A DNA stretch of 11,895 nt from Pavlovales sp. CCMP2436 (Eukaryota; Haptophyta; Pavlovophyceae; Pavlovales), in the NCBI GenBank assembly GCA_026770615.1, contig MU631423.1, positions 186,101-197,995 on the forward strand, read 5' to 3'. Below, piece by piece: positions 1-6,747 of the stretch. The notes under the pieces were generated by a model. The model did not search any database and was not told the DNA's origin. It saw only the letters and a list, made by a program, of their open reading frames with translations. The position numbers were made by a program, and so were the translations under genes. Positions within the stretch are counted from its first letter, which is position 1. Each line of letters opens with the position of its first letter.

Positions 1-533
1 CAGCCGGCCTCGTCGCAGGCGAAAGGCCGCTCGCCGCTGGTGTGCGTGCGCTTGTGCGTCGCGAGGTTGCTCGCAGTAGTGGCGCTGTACTCGCAGCCTG
101 CCTCGTCGCAGGCGTACTGTGCGCTCAGCGGTGGCCGCCCCTTTTTCCGCGGCGGCTGGGCGTGGTCGTCACAGGCCGGCCGTTCCGCGCTGCCACTCTG
201 ACCGGGGCCGCGCTCGGCGCCACCGATGACGATGAGCGTGCAGTGCTCCGAGACCACGAGCGCGTGCACGCACCCGCGGCGGGGGCAGCTCCGCGCGCCG
301 ATACCTGCACACGACTCGAGCTCGAGTGCTCCAGGGTCTTGTTCCGCGACCGGCGGCGCCGGCGCGTGCTGCGCGCCGGACCACGCCTCCGCGGGGCGCT
401 TTGGGCCGGGGCTGAACTGCCACGCCTCGATCGCGGCCGCCTTGCCGCACGCGCGGCAGGCGGGCACCTGCTGGCCAAAGCCAGCACGTAGCGCGCACTG
501 CTCGCACAGCGTGGCGCAGCTGCACGGCGGGAG
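1..533 (-). CDS. Partial C2H2 zinc-finger protein with upstream RING-like cysteine cluster (host)
   Basis: Not identified as a named gene. The minus-strand frame is open from 533 to the left edge, so the C-terminus lies outside the window. Near the edge it encodes one complete C2H2 finger, Cys-x4-Cys-x12-His-x3-His (about positions 50-118), followed by a TSGERPF-type linker and the start of a second finger beginning CDEAG. Before it lies a basic PPRKKGRPP stretch. At the upstream end is a cysteine cluster, PCSCATLCEQC, then about 13 residues and CRACG, which resembles the second half of a RING finger. No ATG precedes it: an in-frame TAA sits at 534-536. A plausible 3' splice site (CTAAC branch-like sequence, then TGCAG) lies at about 520-537, so this may be an internal exon or a damaged gene. 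The C2H2 call is secure; the RING reading is tentative. Confidence 0.6.
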
Positions 534-685
534 TTAGCGCGCAGTTCGGTCGGTCGCGGCCGCCACGCAGCAGCCGCGCACCATGCCAACTACCCGTGAG
601 GTTCACGATAGGGCGCGCGGGCGGCCGCGAGCGAGGATTCGCCAATCGGGCAGCTGAATGCCGGTTTATTGCGATGGGGAGCCTT

Positions 686-905
686 CGGTTCCTTTTGGAC
701 AATTTTTTTGTCGGATTCCGAGGTCCGTGACCGGAATCAGCATGGCAGAACCGTATACGCGATCGCGATGAACTCAACGGCATCGCGTCCGTGGCCCTCG
801 TGAGGCAGATCGATATCAGCGGCACGAGCTCGAGCGCCCACTCCTCACGCCGCGGCGAGCATCGCGGCGCGTCGAGCTTTCGATATCTTTGTCCAAAAGG
901 AACCG
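686..905. repeat. 220-bp segment bounded by perfect 17-bp inverted repeats
   Basis: CGGTTCCTTTTGGACAA at 686-702 is exactly reverse-complemented at 889-905. The 186 bp between them have no recognisable coding potential. The arms end sharply on both sides: the next outer and inner bases do not pair. No obvious target-site duplication flanks the pair. It looks like a small MITE-like element or a large hairpin, but only the inverted repeat itself is seen directly. Confidence 0.55.
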
Positions 906-944
906 GGGGGGCCACACTCGCGCACGGCATGGGCAGGCATCCTG

Positions 945-993
945 GGGGTCCCAGAGCATGCCTGCGACCCCAGGTTGGGCATGCTGGGACCCC
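945..993. repeat. Imperfect inverted repeat (bulged hairpin)
   Basis: GGGGTCCCAG-AG-CATGCC at 945-962 pairs with GGCATGCTGGGACCCC at 978-993, giving a 16-bp stem with a 2-nt bulge and a 15-nt loop. A competing pair, CCCCAGG (968-974) with CCTGGGG (992-998), overlaps it. Function unknown. Confidence 0.45.
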
Positions 994-1066
994 TGGGGAC
1001 CCCCGTGAACCGCGCGCGCACCTGTGCACCCGAGGTGCGGCGCCAGATCTGTGCGTCGTGGTCGCA

Positions 1067-1080
1067 CAGCTGTACAGCTG
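1067..1080. repeat. Perfect 14-bp palindrome
   Basis: CAGCTGTACAGCTG is its own reverse complement. It could be a dimer binding site, but a short palindrome in GC-rich DNA may be chance. Confidence 0.3.
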
Positions 1081-1402
1081 GTGCAATTTTGCAGTGCACC
1101 ACAGGTCCGCGCCGGCTACGCGCGGCTGCGCCGGCGGCGCAGCTGTGCCTTCGCCGCCTGTGTTGCAGCCGCACGGACGAGGAGCATCGAGCTCACTCTG
1201 CGGCTAAGAGCGGGCTGCCTACCCGTCGTGCGGCGGGTTCACGCCCTGGACAAAAAAATCAGCCCATGAGGCTCGCTGCGCGCAGCTGTGCCTGTGGGCA
1301 GACTGTGCAGCCGCAGCAGATAGCTCCTATCAAGATAACTAGCTGGACGCGTCCCTTTGACTAGCACGAGAACATGACTAACTAGAGCATACGACACTAG
1401 GC

Positions 1403-2389
1403 TCAGTCGAGGTTGGCGTCGCACAAGGACCAGAACTTTCCGTCGTGGTCGGCCGTGAGCATGCCCTCCACGCCGCACTGCGAGCACGCCTTGAACGCCA
1501 CCTCGGCCGCGGCGGAGCCCGCAGATGTCGGCGAAGACGCGAGCGGCGCCACAGGCGCAGGCGGCATCGTGATGGTGGGCTGCTTGAGGATCACCCCCCT
1601 CGTCTCCTCGAGCAGCGCGCCATCGCTGTTGCTCTTGACCCGGGGCAGGTGGCCGGTGCGTGAAATGACGATCGACTTCAGCTGGCCGACTAGAAGACTG
1701 GAGAGGTCGCCCGCCTTCTCGACGAGCGCGGCTTCCGCAGCGAGCACATTCTCGCGGTTGTTGGCCCAGAACTTGTCGAGCGTCGCCAGCCTCTTGGCGA
1801 CGGCGCCCGTCTCCGAGTTGCGGACCGTCTCCTTAGCAGCCACGAACTCGTCCGACCCGACGACGCAGCCGTACCGGTTGTTTTTGCGCACTGCCTCGGT
1901 GCGCACGATCGGCTCGGTCGGGCGCGGCACGACCTCCTGCTGCATCCCCGTCGTCACCTCGCGGACGGCAAAGACCTGGTCGATCTGCGCGTCGTTGTGC
2001 GCAAGCGCCGCGAGCTGCCTGCCCTGCGAGTCTTGCGTCGCTGCCCGGCCGCCAAAGTGCGAGACGGCGAGCGGCAGAGCGGGCGCGCCGGCGATCGGCG
2101 GCATGGGCGCGCTAGCATATGGGCCGAGCGCGGCGGGCGCGGCAGCTGCCGCACCGACTGGCGCCACGTTCAAGCGGCAGATGTCCCACTGTAGCATGCC
2201 GCCCATGCGCGGGTCGTTCCAATACCCCACGTCCTTGTTGAGCTGCTCGATATTGGACGAGTCGAAAGAGTCTTTGTGCGCCTTGGCGAAGAGCGCGAGG
2301 ATCTCGGCCACGGACACGGCGTTGTTCCAGTTGGGGTCGCGAAGGTTGGCGAAGAACTGCTTGCCCGAAGGCCCCCCATACTCTCCTTC
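1403..2389 (-). CDS. Unrecognised protein ORF with C-terminal Cys-x2-Cys motif (host)
   Basis: Not recognised. The minus-strand frame is open from just after a TAG at 2390-2392 to a TGA at 1403-1405, about 328 residues. There is no ATG before residue 60 or so; the first available near-cognate start is a GTG at 2317. The N-terminal part (about residues 8-75) contains the phrases FFANLRDPNWNN and YWNDPRMGGMLQWD and looks like a folded domain. An Ala/Pro-rich linker follows, then a probably helical segment (roughly residues 175-250), a Pro/Ala-rich stretch, and a C-terminal CSQCG...FWSLC cluster resembling a zinc ribbon that lacks its fourth ligand. It is in the same frame as the ARM/BTB gene directly upstream and separated from it only by the TAG. 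It could therefore be a separate gene or exon, or the C-terminal part of one longer protein. The opposite strand is also open here, but its translation is Ser/Ala-rich shadow. Confidence 0.5.
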   Translation of the reverse strand, partial: EGEYGGPSGKQFFANLRDPNWNNAVSVAEILALFAKAHKDSFDSSNIEQLNKDVGYWNDPRMGGMLQWDICRLNVAPVGAAAAAPAALGPYASAPMPPIAGAPALPLAVSHFGGRAATQDSQGRQLAALAHNDAQIDQVFAVREVTTGMQQEVVPRPTEPIVRTEAVRKNNRYGCVVGSDEFVAAKETVRNSETGAVAKRLATLDKFWANNRENVLAAEAALVEKAGDLSSLLVGQLKSIVISRTGHLPRVKSNSDGALLEETRGVILKQPTITMPPAPVAPLASSPTSAGSAAAEVAFKACSQCGVEGMLTADHDGKFWSLCDANLD

Positions 2390-3262
2390 CTAACTCTTCC
2401 ACTCTGGCTGCTTGAGCATCGCGGCCACGTGCACCACCACCACTGCGTGCGCCGCGAGGACAAGCCCTGGCACCTCGGCAGCGTACGGCTTGAGCCGCAG
2501 CAGCACGGCGAGGCAGTTGCCTGCGCAGAGCGAGTCGCGCAGCGCGCGCTCGCACCGCTCGAACACGCGCACAGCCGCGTCTACGCCGCTGCCCCCCTCG
2601 CCGCTGGGCGCGCCGCGCACCTTGGCCGCGAGGCAGAGCAGCTCGAGCCGCACATCAAGGGAGGCCGGGAGCGCGGCGTGGCCCAGCGCGTGCAGCTGAC
2701 CGAGTAGTGCTATGTGCGCGGCCGACGAGAAGTCGGGGTCGAGATCGACGTCGCTCGTGCCCTCCGCCATGCCACCGAGGAGCAGCCTCTCGTAGTAGGG
2801 CGACACGTGCGCGAGCAGCAGCCGGCTGCCGCCAATCCGCTCACCGCAAAGCAAGCGGAAGACCACGTCGTGCCCCTCTGCGGCCGGGCCAACAAGCGAC
2901 GCGAGCGACGCGAAGCCCTCGGCGAGCGCATTGCGCTCTTTTCGTAGGGCACTTTTCTCGAGTTGCATCTCTGTAGCCAGCTCTCCCAGTAGAGACGCTA
3001 TTTTCGCTTTATTGTCCTCCGGGCCAGCGCGCAGCAGCTCCATGAGCGGCGGCAGCGCGCTGGCGGCGACGATGAGTGCGCGGGTGGGCGCATTATTGGC
3101 CAACTCTTCAATCGCAGCCGCTGCGTTCGTCTTACCCTGCTCGCAGCCAGCGCGCAGCAGCTCAACGAGCGGCGGCAGTGCGCCCACAGCGATGATGGGC
3201 GCGCGGTTGGGCGCATCCTGAGCCAGCCTTCCAATCGCACCCGCTGCGTTCGTCTTACCCTG
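2390..3262 (-). CDS. ARM-repeat plus BTB/POZ-domain protein, 5' part missing (host)
   Basis: About 290 residues of a protein-interaction protein. Armadillo-type repeats of 41 residues come first. They are recognisable from recurring blocks such as ALPPLVELLRAG and QGKTNAA, and at DNA level from a 123-bp period (GCTGCGTTCGTCTTACCCTG recurs near 3120 and 3243). After a short charged helix comes a BTB/POZ-like domain containing SRLLLAHVSPYYERLLLGG. The last 80 or so residues are helical and end in QPEWKS before TAG. ARM-BTB proteins often act as substrate adaptors for cullin-3 ubiquitin ligases, but that role is inferred from the family. No genuine start is visible; the GTG at 3187 lies inside a repeat. 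Homology stops in mid-repeat at about 3262, where base composition changes, so the gene is either interrupted by the AT-rich element or an exon begins here (TATTCCAG is acceptor-like). Confidence 0.7.
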   Translation of the reverse strand, partial: QGKTNAAGAIGRLAQDAPNRAPIIAVGALPPLVELLRAGCEQGKTNAAAAIEELANNAPTRALIVAASALPPLMELLRAGPEDNKAKIASLLGELATEMQLEKSALRKERNALAEGFASLASLVGPAAEGHDVVFRLLCGERIGGSRLLLAHVSPYYERLLLGGMAEGTSDVDLDPDFSSAAHIALLGQLHALGHAALPASLDVRLELLCLAAKVRGAPSGEGGSGVDAAVRVFERCERALRDSLCAGNCLAVLLRLKPYAAEVPGLVLAAHAVVVVHVAAMLKQPEWKS

Positions 3263-3263
3263 G

Positions 3264-3294
3264 AATATCGGAGCCAGTGTGGGGTTCCGATATT
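3264..3294. repeat. 9-bp inverted repeat at the host/element boundary
   Basis: AATATCGGA (3264-3272) pairs perfectly with TCCGATATT (3286-3294) around a 13-nt loop. It starts immediately after the last recognisable ARM-repeat codon (3262). It may be the tip of the inserted element, a terminal-repeat feature or a terminator-like hairpin. The matching right end is outside the window. Confidence 0.45.
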
Positions 3295-3298
3295 TGTA

Positions 3299-3311
3299 AT
3301 ATAAATAAATA

Positions 3312-3348
<37 letters not shown>

Positions 3349-3375
3349 TTATTTATTTATTCATTTAATTATTTA
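3299..3375. repeat. AT-rich microsatellite with long palindrome
   Basis: A run of AT dinucleotides and TTTA tetranucleotides. ATAAATAAATATATAT at 3301-3316 is exactly reverse-complemented at 3337-3352, with a 20-nt alternating AT spacer, so the tract can extrude as a cruciform. Read on the minus strand it gives several AATAAA hexamers just beyond the stop of the 3399-4016 gene, so it may also supply poly(A) signals. Confidence 0.7.
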
Positions 3376-3398
3376 TGATAGGGATTCAAGCTGGCGTC

Positions 3399-4016
3399 TT
3401 AACTGTTCTGAATGTTGCGCTGGTCTGAGCGCTGCGTCGCCCATTGCCTGCTGCGTGCCTTAGTCGGCTGCGCTGGCTTGGGCGCCACCGCGCGTGCCGA
3501 TGGATCTCCGGCGCGGGCCCCACCCAGGTCGATCATACGCGGCGCACTCGTAGGGGTGCCAGATGGAATTGTGATATTGAAATTCCGGTTCATACCCAGA
3601 AGTTTGTGGGCGGTTGTTGTCTCGTTAGTCGCTATCGAGATATTGACACCTTGACTGTGCGCAAACGTGAGCTTATTAGTTGACGAGTCGAATGAAGAGC
3701 TCACACCCGCGGCAATCATTTGCGAAGTAGAGTTGATAGCGCTGGATAGGGCCTCCCCGCTCGTATATTGCGCAGGCGGGATCGTAACGACCGAAAGCTC
3801 GTCCCCGACAAGGAGCAGTACGAAGGTGTTATTTGCTGGGTTTACATTTGGCTGAATAATTGGAATCGAACACGACTCTAGACGTACATACATGGATTCC
3901 CTTCCTGAGAGCGAGATGCCTGGTGATAGATCGAATACGACGCTGTCAGTACGGTCGACTCCCAGAGGGTACTTATCTGCTTGGTCGCTAGAGAGATAGA
4001 GGCGGTGTAGCACCAT
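3399..4016 (-). CDS. Probable beta-rich virion (minor structural) protein
   Basis: 205 residues from the ATG at 4016; an ATG 18 nt upstream (4034) is also in frame. The inner start is preferred because it has ATGG context and a TATATC box 15 nt upstream, matching the neighbours. Residues 5-165 alternate hydrophobic and polar residues as in a beta-sandwich: YLSSDQADKY, then VVFDLSPGISLSG, YVRLESCSIP, VTIPPAQYTSGEAL, FDSSTNKLTF, LLGMNRNFNI. This order (short strand, YT-containing helix, D-x-x-TNKLTF strand, LLG) resembles a domain seen in structural proteins of Polinton-like and related viruses; the exact family was not identified. Residues 166-205 are basic, Ala/Pro/Arg-rich and much more GC-rich than the rest. 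The gene is the leftmost of the element and points towards its edge, divergent from the plus-strand cluster. Virion role inferred; possible alternatives are a penton-like or fibre-base protein. Confidence 0.55.
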   Translation of the reverse strand: MVLHRLYLSSDQADKYPLGVDRTDSVVFDLSPGISLSGRESMYVRLESCSIPIIQPNVNPANNTFVLLLVGDELSVVTIPPAQYTSGEALSSAINSTSQMIAAGVSSSFDSSTNKLTFAHSQGVNISIATNETTTAHKLLGMNRNFNITIPSGTPTSAPRMIDLGGARAGDPSARAVAPKPAQPTKARSRQWATQRSDQRNIQNS

Positions 4017-4125
4017 TATGAGACGATATAGCATGCGTGCATATTTTTATTTAATTGCAGACTAAAGAAAGTTAAGTGCCGAGTATGAATAAAAATCTAA
4101 AGGTATTGATAGAGCTATATCTGTC
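4017..4125. promoter_or_regulatory. Divergent promoter region with two TATAT boxes
   Basis: This 109-bp gap separates two genes reading away from each other. It holds a minus-strand TATATC at 4025-4030 (15 nt before the ATG at 4016) and a plus-strand CTATATC at 4115-4121 (TATAT begins 10 nt before the ATG at 4126). Both genes start ATGG. The rest is AT-rich. Promoter function is inferred from position and from similar boxes upstream of 4640 and 6748. Confidence 0.4.
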
Positions 4126-4605
4126 ATGGAGAGAAAAAGCAAAGTTACCGAGGAACCGTCGACAGTTTCAATTGCCGAGCAACACATACCGCTTGCGAAC
4201 GAAAAAGTCACTATCGAACCCACACCGGACACCACCCCGCCAGCCTCGACTGCCACCCCAGACGCACCCCCGCCTGTCAAGCCAAAACGCATCCCAAGCG
4301 AGAAGCAGAAACTCAATTATTTGGCTGCTAATAAACGGAGAGTGCAAATTCTTGCGGACGCAAAAGCACTCAGGGTGGCGGCTGCAGATGAAAAAGCACG
4401 CGAAAAAGCCGCACTCGATGAGTACGCACTTGCAATTAAGCTGTCGACAAAATATGGCTTCACTGCCACTCCAGCACCACCGGTTCCACAAGCGGCTCCA
4501 CCAGTCCAGCAAGCTCACGAGACAGGGGGTTCTTCGAGCGTAGTAGTAGAACCTCCCCCATTTCGCTACTTCGAGAAGCCAGCTATATCAATTCGTTACG
4601 TATGA
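4126..4605 (+). CDS. Small coiled-coil / proline-rich protein of unknown function
   Basis: 159 residues, not recognised. Residues 30-55 are Pro/Thr-rich and lead into a basic segment PVKPKRIPSEKQKLNYLAANK. Residues 57-108 are Ala/Lys/Glu-rich and strongly helical, probably a coiled coil. Residues 113-130 form a second Pro/Ala-rich spacer, and the last 20 residues end in aromatic FRYFEKPAISIRYV. There is no signal peptide or membrane segment. Similar Lys/Arg-rich SEKQ-type helices occur in small proteins of large and mid-sized eukaryotic DNA viruses, but no function follows. It lies between a probable virion protein and the packaging ATPase, so a structural or DNA-binding accessory role is possible. 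The ATG is chosen for its ATGG context and a TATAT box 10 nt upstream. AATAAA at 4608-4613 follows the stop. Confidence 0.6.
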   Translation: MERKSKVTEEPSTVSIAEQHIPLANEKVTIEPTPDTTPPASTATPDAPPPVKPKRIPSEKQKLNYLAANKRRVQILADAKALRVAAADEKAREKAALDEYALAIKLSTKYGFTATPAPPVPQAAPPVQQAHETGGSSSVVVEPPPFRYFEKPAISIRYV

Positions 4606-4625
4606 AAAATAAAAAAGGTGTGTAT

Positions 4626-4632
4626 TATATAG
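4626..4632 (+). promoter_or_regulatory. TATATAG box upstream of the ATPase
   Basis: TATATAG starts 14 nt before the ATG at 4640, followed by CTTCAGAATGG. Nearly the same arrangement, TATATAC then ATTCTGAAATGG, precedes the fibre gene at 6748. Shared spacing and the shared TTC-x-GA tract suggest a virus-specific core promoter. Confidence 0.45.
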
Positions 4633-4639
4633 CTTCAGA

Positions 4640-5413
4640 ATGGAAGTAACTACCAAGAATGAAACGGAAGACCTGGAAAAAAATAATTCGACCGACAAAG
4701 TTATAGAGGAGACAAACAATATACAGTTGACAATCCCACGTTTTGATGTTGACAACGCTCTAGGTGATATCCCGGTACCTTTACCGGCACAGCACATGTT
4801 TGCGTGCTTCTTAGGACCGCCGCGATCTGGTAAAACGAGCCTGTCCACAGCCATGCTCACACAGACATCTCCAAAGGTGTACAATGGGGTATTTGATCAC
4901 GTCTGGTTGTTTGTGCCTGCTACGTCCTTCGCATCGATGAGCGACTCACCTTTCAAAAATCACGATAAAGTAAGCCACGAGCTTGATAAGGCAACACTCG
5001 ATGCAGTGATTGTAAAGCTCGAGGCTGCGTCTAAGAAGAAGCAAAATAGTCTAATCATCATCGACGATTTTATGTCGAGTCTTAAAGAAAATGCGCTTAG
5101 ATCGGCACTTGAAAAACTGATATCAAATAGACGGCATTTGCGGGTGAGTGTTTGGGTTATCAGTCAGACTTATCGATCAATTCCGCTAACTATCCGTAAA
5201 CTCGTGAGCGCCCTCTTTCTATTTCGTGTTTCAAATTTGCGGGAAGTGGAGAGCATCAGAGACGAGTTAGTGCCACGTAGTAAAATAGAGTTCCAAGAGC
5301 TGTACAACCACGTCTTCAAGCCTGGAGGAGACTCCCACCAGTTTATGTTTATAGACGTCGGGAACGCTCAAATATACAACAAATTTGCAAAGCTTACTTA
5401 CAGATTAAAATAA
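4640..5413 (+). CDS. FtsK/HerA-type genome-packaging ATPase (A32-like)
   Basis: 257 residues, the usual size for packaging ATPases of Polinton-like viruses and virophages. In this family the ATPase drives double-stranded DNA into the preformed capsid. Visible motifs are Walker A GPPRSGKT (residues 59-66) after a hydrophobic strand HMFACFL, Walker B SLIIIDDF (137-144), and VWVISQTYRS (171-180) with the polar sensor Gln typical of the FtsK/HerA superfamily. An NRRH arginine-rich stretch (163-166) lies between Walker B and the sensor and could hold the arginine finger. The first 30 residues are acidic/polar and look unstructured. The gene lies 34 nt after the preceding stop, with a TATATAG box 14 nt before an ATGG start. 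AATAAA overlaps the stop (5409-5414). This is the clearest viral hallmark in the window. The superfamily assignment is secure; placement in a PLV rather than a giant virus rests on context. Confidence 0.9.
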   Translation: MEVTTKNETEDLEKNNSTDKVIEETNNIQLTIPRFDVDNALGDIPVPLPAQHMFACFLGPPRSGKTSLSTAMLTQTSPKVYNGVFDHVWLFVPATSFASMSDSPFKNHDKVSHELDKATLDAVIVKLEAASKKKQNSLIIIDDFMSSLKENALRSALEKLISNRRHLRVSVWVISQTYRSIPLTIRKLVSALFLFRVSNLREVESIRDELVPRSKIEFQELYNHVFKPGGDSHQFMFIDVGNAQIYNKFAKLTYRLK

Positions 5414-5440
5414 AATGTTTGGTACAGAGTACAGACATCA

Positions 5441-6685
5441 ATGGCAGTGAACAACCTCAACCGTGATAGGCTTCTCGCGCTAACGGATACAGACCCTCGC
5501 CACAGAGTTACGCATTACTTGTTGAACGGTCGACCGTACGATGGAGCTATGCACCCGATTTTTCAAGAGGGCAAGATCGCGCCCACGTACATGACCGGTC
5601 CACGACACCACGTATTTAGCGAGTACTTGGTGTACAGCGCTCGTCCGATTCTAATTGACATACCTAAAGTCGACCTTCCTCGCCTCCCACGCGAGCCCAA
5701 AAATATATATACAGCGTACCAAGACGCAGGCGTGTATGATGACGTTCTCAACAATGCGGGTGGTCAGCCAGTACTAAATCGAACTATAATACAAGCGCGT
5801 CCGCCGTTGCTAAGTGGACGGGATAGACCCTCAAACAGTACTACCACGCAAGGCTTCGAAAATCCTCGAGGAACAGTATCCGGCGGCAGAGGCGATCGAG
5901 TTTTTTATAGTCGAGTTCCACCTTCTTCTACAACGGGTACACCTTTGGTCCCAGATTCCAGTGGTGTTTTACCGCCAGACTTACGCACTCAACCGCGCTC
6001 ACCATCCGCACCAGCCGCACCAGCCGCACAAGCCGCACCAGCCCCAACTGGTGTGCTCGCTATGATTCCCAGGCAGGTACGTCGCGAGGGGCGTGGATTT
6101 ATAGTGAATCCTCCCGTGACACTTGGTAGTTTTACGCCACCTGCGGCTCCTCCTCCGAGGATCTTTGCTGGTCCACCCCTTCCACCTGGATTTTCTCGCT
6201 TCCCCCAATCTACGATGACGTCTCAGCCACCTAGACTAATGTACACACCCCCTACCCCCGCACCTAACACACCACCGAACTTTCCGGAGACGGCTATTAC
6301 AGGCGGACCAGCTCCACCAACACGCCGGGTGACTGGTTTTGATTCACCCAGTAAATCGTCGGGGGCCGCTTCGTCTGGGTCGGGGACTGGTTCTTCTTCA
6401 AGGGGCGAACAGCCAGTCATAAAGGCATTTATGAAACGCCAAGGGGAGGTGGAAAGTCTCGGTATCAAATTCACAGAGGAGCAGATGAAAATGATGTGGG
6501 AGATGTCTGATAAGCGAAGGTTGCCTTCGAAAACTGATCTTGAAGTTTCTACACAGAGGCAGAGGTTGATCACTTACGCAAGCCTGCTTGATCCCATAAG
6601 GGCTCGATACGGTGACCTCACCTCACCTAAAGCCAGGGCGGCAATACCTGTCGTATTTGGATTGCACAAAAATAATATCCCTTGA
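5441..6685 (+). CDS. Unrecognised proline-rich protein, possibly structural
   Basis: 414 residues, not recognised. Three parts are visible. Residues 1-115 look folded, with aromatic phrases such as THYLLNGRPYDGAMHPIF and HHVFSEYLVYS. Residues 120-320 are Pro/Ser/Gly-rich and probably disordered, including an Ala-Pro run (APAAPAAQAAPAP) coded by a short CCAGCCGCA-like repeat near 6009-6042. Residues 322-414 look helical and charged, with EEQMKMMWEMSDKRRLPSK and TQRQRLITYASLLDPIRARYG. There is no signal peptide or membrane segment. Globular ends joined by a long flexible linker would suit a capsid-cementing, tegument-like or scaffold protein, but this is inference from architecture and position between the ATPase and fibre genes. 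It starts 27 nt after the ATPase stop with ATGG context but no TATAT box, so it may be co-transcribed with the ATPase. AATAAA at 6712-6717 follows the stop. Confidence 0.7.
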   Translation: MAVNNLNRDRLLALTDTDPRHRVTHYLLNGRPYDGAMHPIFQEGKIAPTYMTGPRHHVFSEYLVYSARPILIDIPKVDLPRLPREPKNIYTAYQDAGVYDDVLNNAGGQPVLNRTIIQARPPLLSGRDRPSNSTTTQGFENPRGTVSGGRGDRVFYSRVPPSSTTGTPLVPDSSGVLPPDLRTQPRSPSAPAAPAAQAAPAPTGVLAMIPRQVRREGRGFIVNPPVTLGSFTPPAAPPPRIFAGPPLPPGFSRFPQSTMTSQPPRLMYTPPTPAPNTPPNFPETAITGGPAPPTRRVTGFDSPSKSSGAASSGSGTGSSSRGEQPVIKAFMKRQGEVESLGIKFTEEQMKMMWEMSDKRRLPSKTDLEVSTQRQRLITYASLLDPIRARYGDLTSPKARAAIPVVFGLHKNNIP

Positions 6686-6732
6686 TCTAATATGATGATC
6701 TGTTGGCTATAAATAAAAATATATGGTGCTAA

Positions 6733-6739
6733 TATATAC
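6733..6739 (+). promoter_or_regulatory. TATATAC box upstream of the fibre-like gene
   Basis: TATATAC starts 15 nt before the ATG at 6748 in an AT-rich 62-nt gap that also carries the AATAAA (6712-6717) of the preceding gene. It matches the box before 4640 in sequence and spacing. Confidence 0.45.
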
Positions 6740-6747
6740 ATTCTGAA

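Larger units (their letters stand above)
534..1402. other. GC-rich stretch with no convincing gene
   Basis: Open frames here are Arg/Pro/Cys-rich on both strands and overlap in many frames, as expected from GC-rich non-coding DNA. No domain or motif was recognised. It may be intron or intergenic DNA between two minus-strand genes. It holds the paired 17-bp inverted repeats at 686-905, a bulged hairpin at 945-993 and a perfect 14-bp palindrome at 1067-1080, listed separately. No tRNA or rRNA was recognised. Confidence 0.5.

Noticed and set aside
169..1086. 305-codon minus-strand ORF covering the zinc-finger region and the gap
   Set aside because: It reads the cysteine-rich exon in the wrong frame and is Arg/Pro-rich throughout; the C2H2 finger frame is the real one.
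1413..2393. 326-codon plus-strand open frame antisense to the unrecognised minus-strand ORF
   Set aside because: Its translation is Ser/Ala/Arg-rich without any domain, as expected for a shadow in GC-rich DNA. The minus-strand reading has protein-like composition and motifs.
4076..4543. 155-codon plus-strand ORF overlapping the 4126-4605 gene
   Set aside because: It overlaps in a different frame, has no recognised motif, and lacks the ATGG start with TATAT box seen for the 4126 gene.
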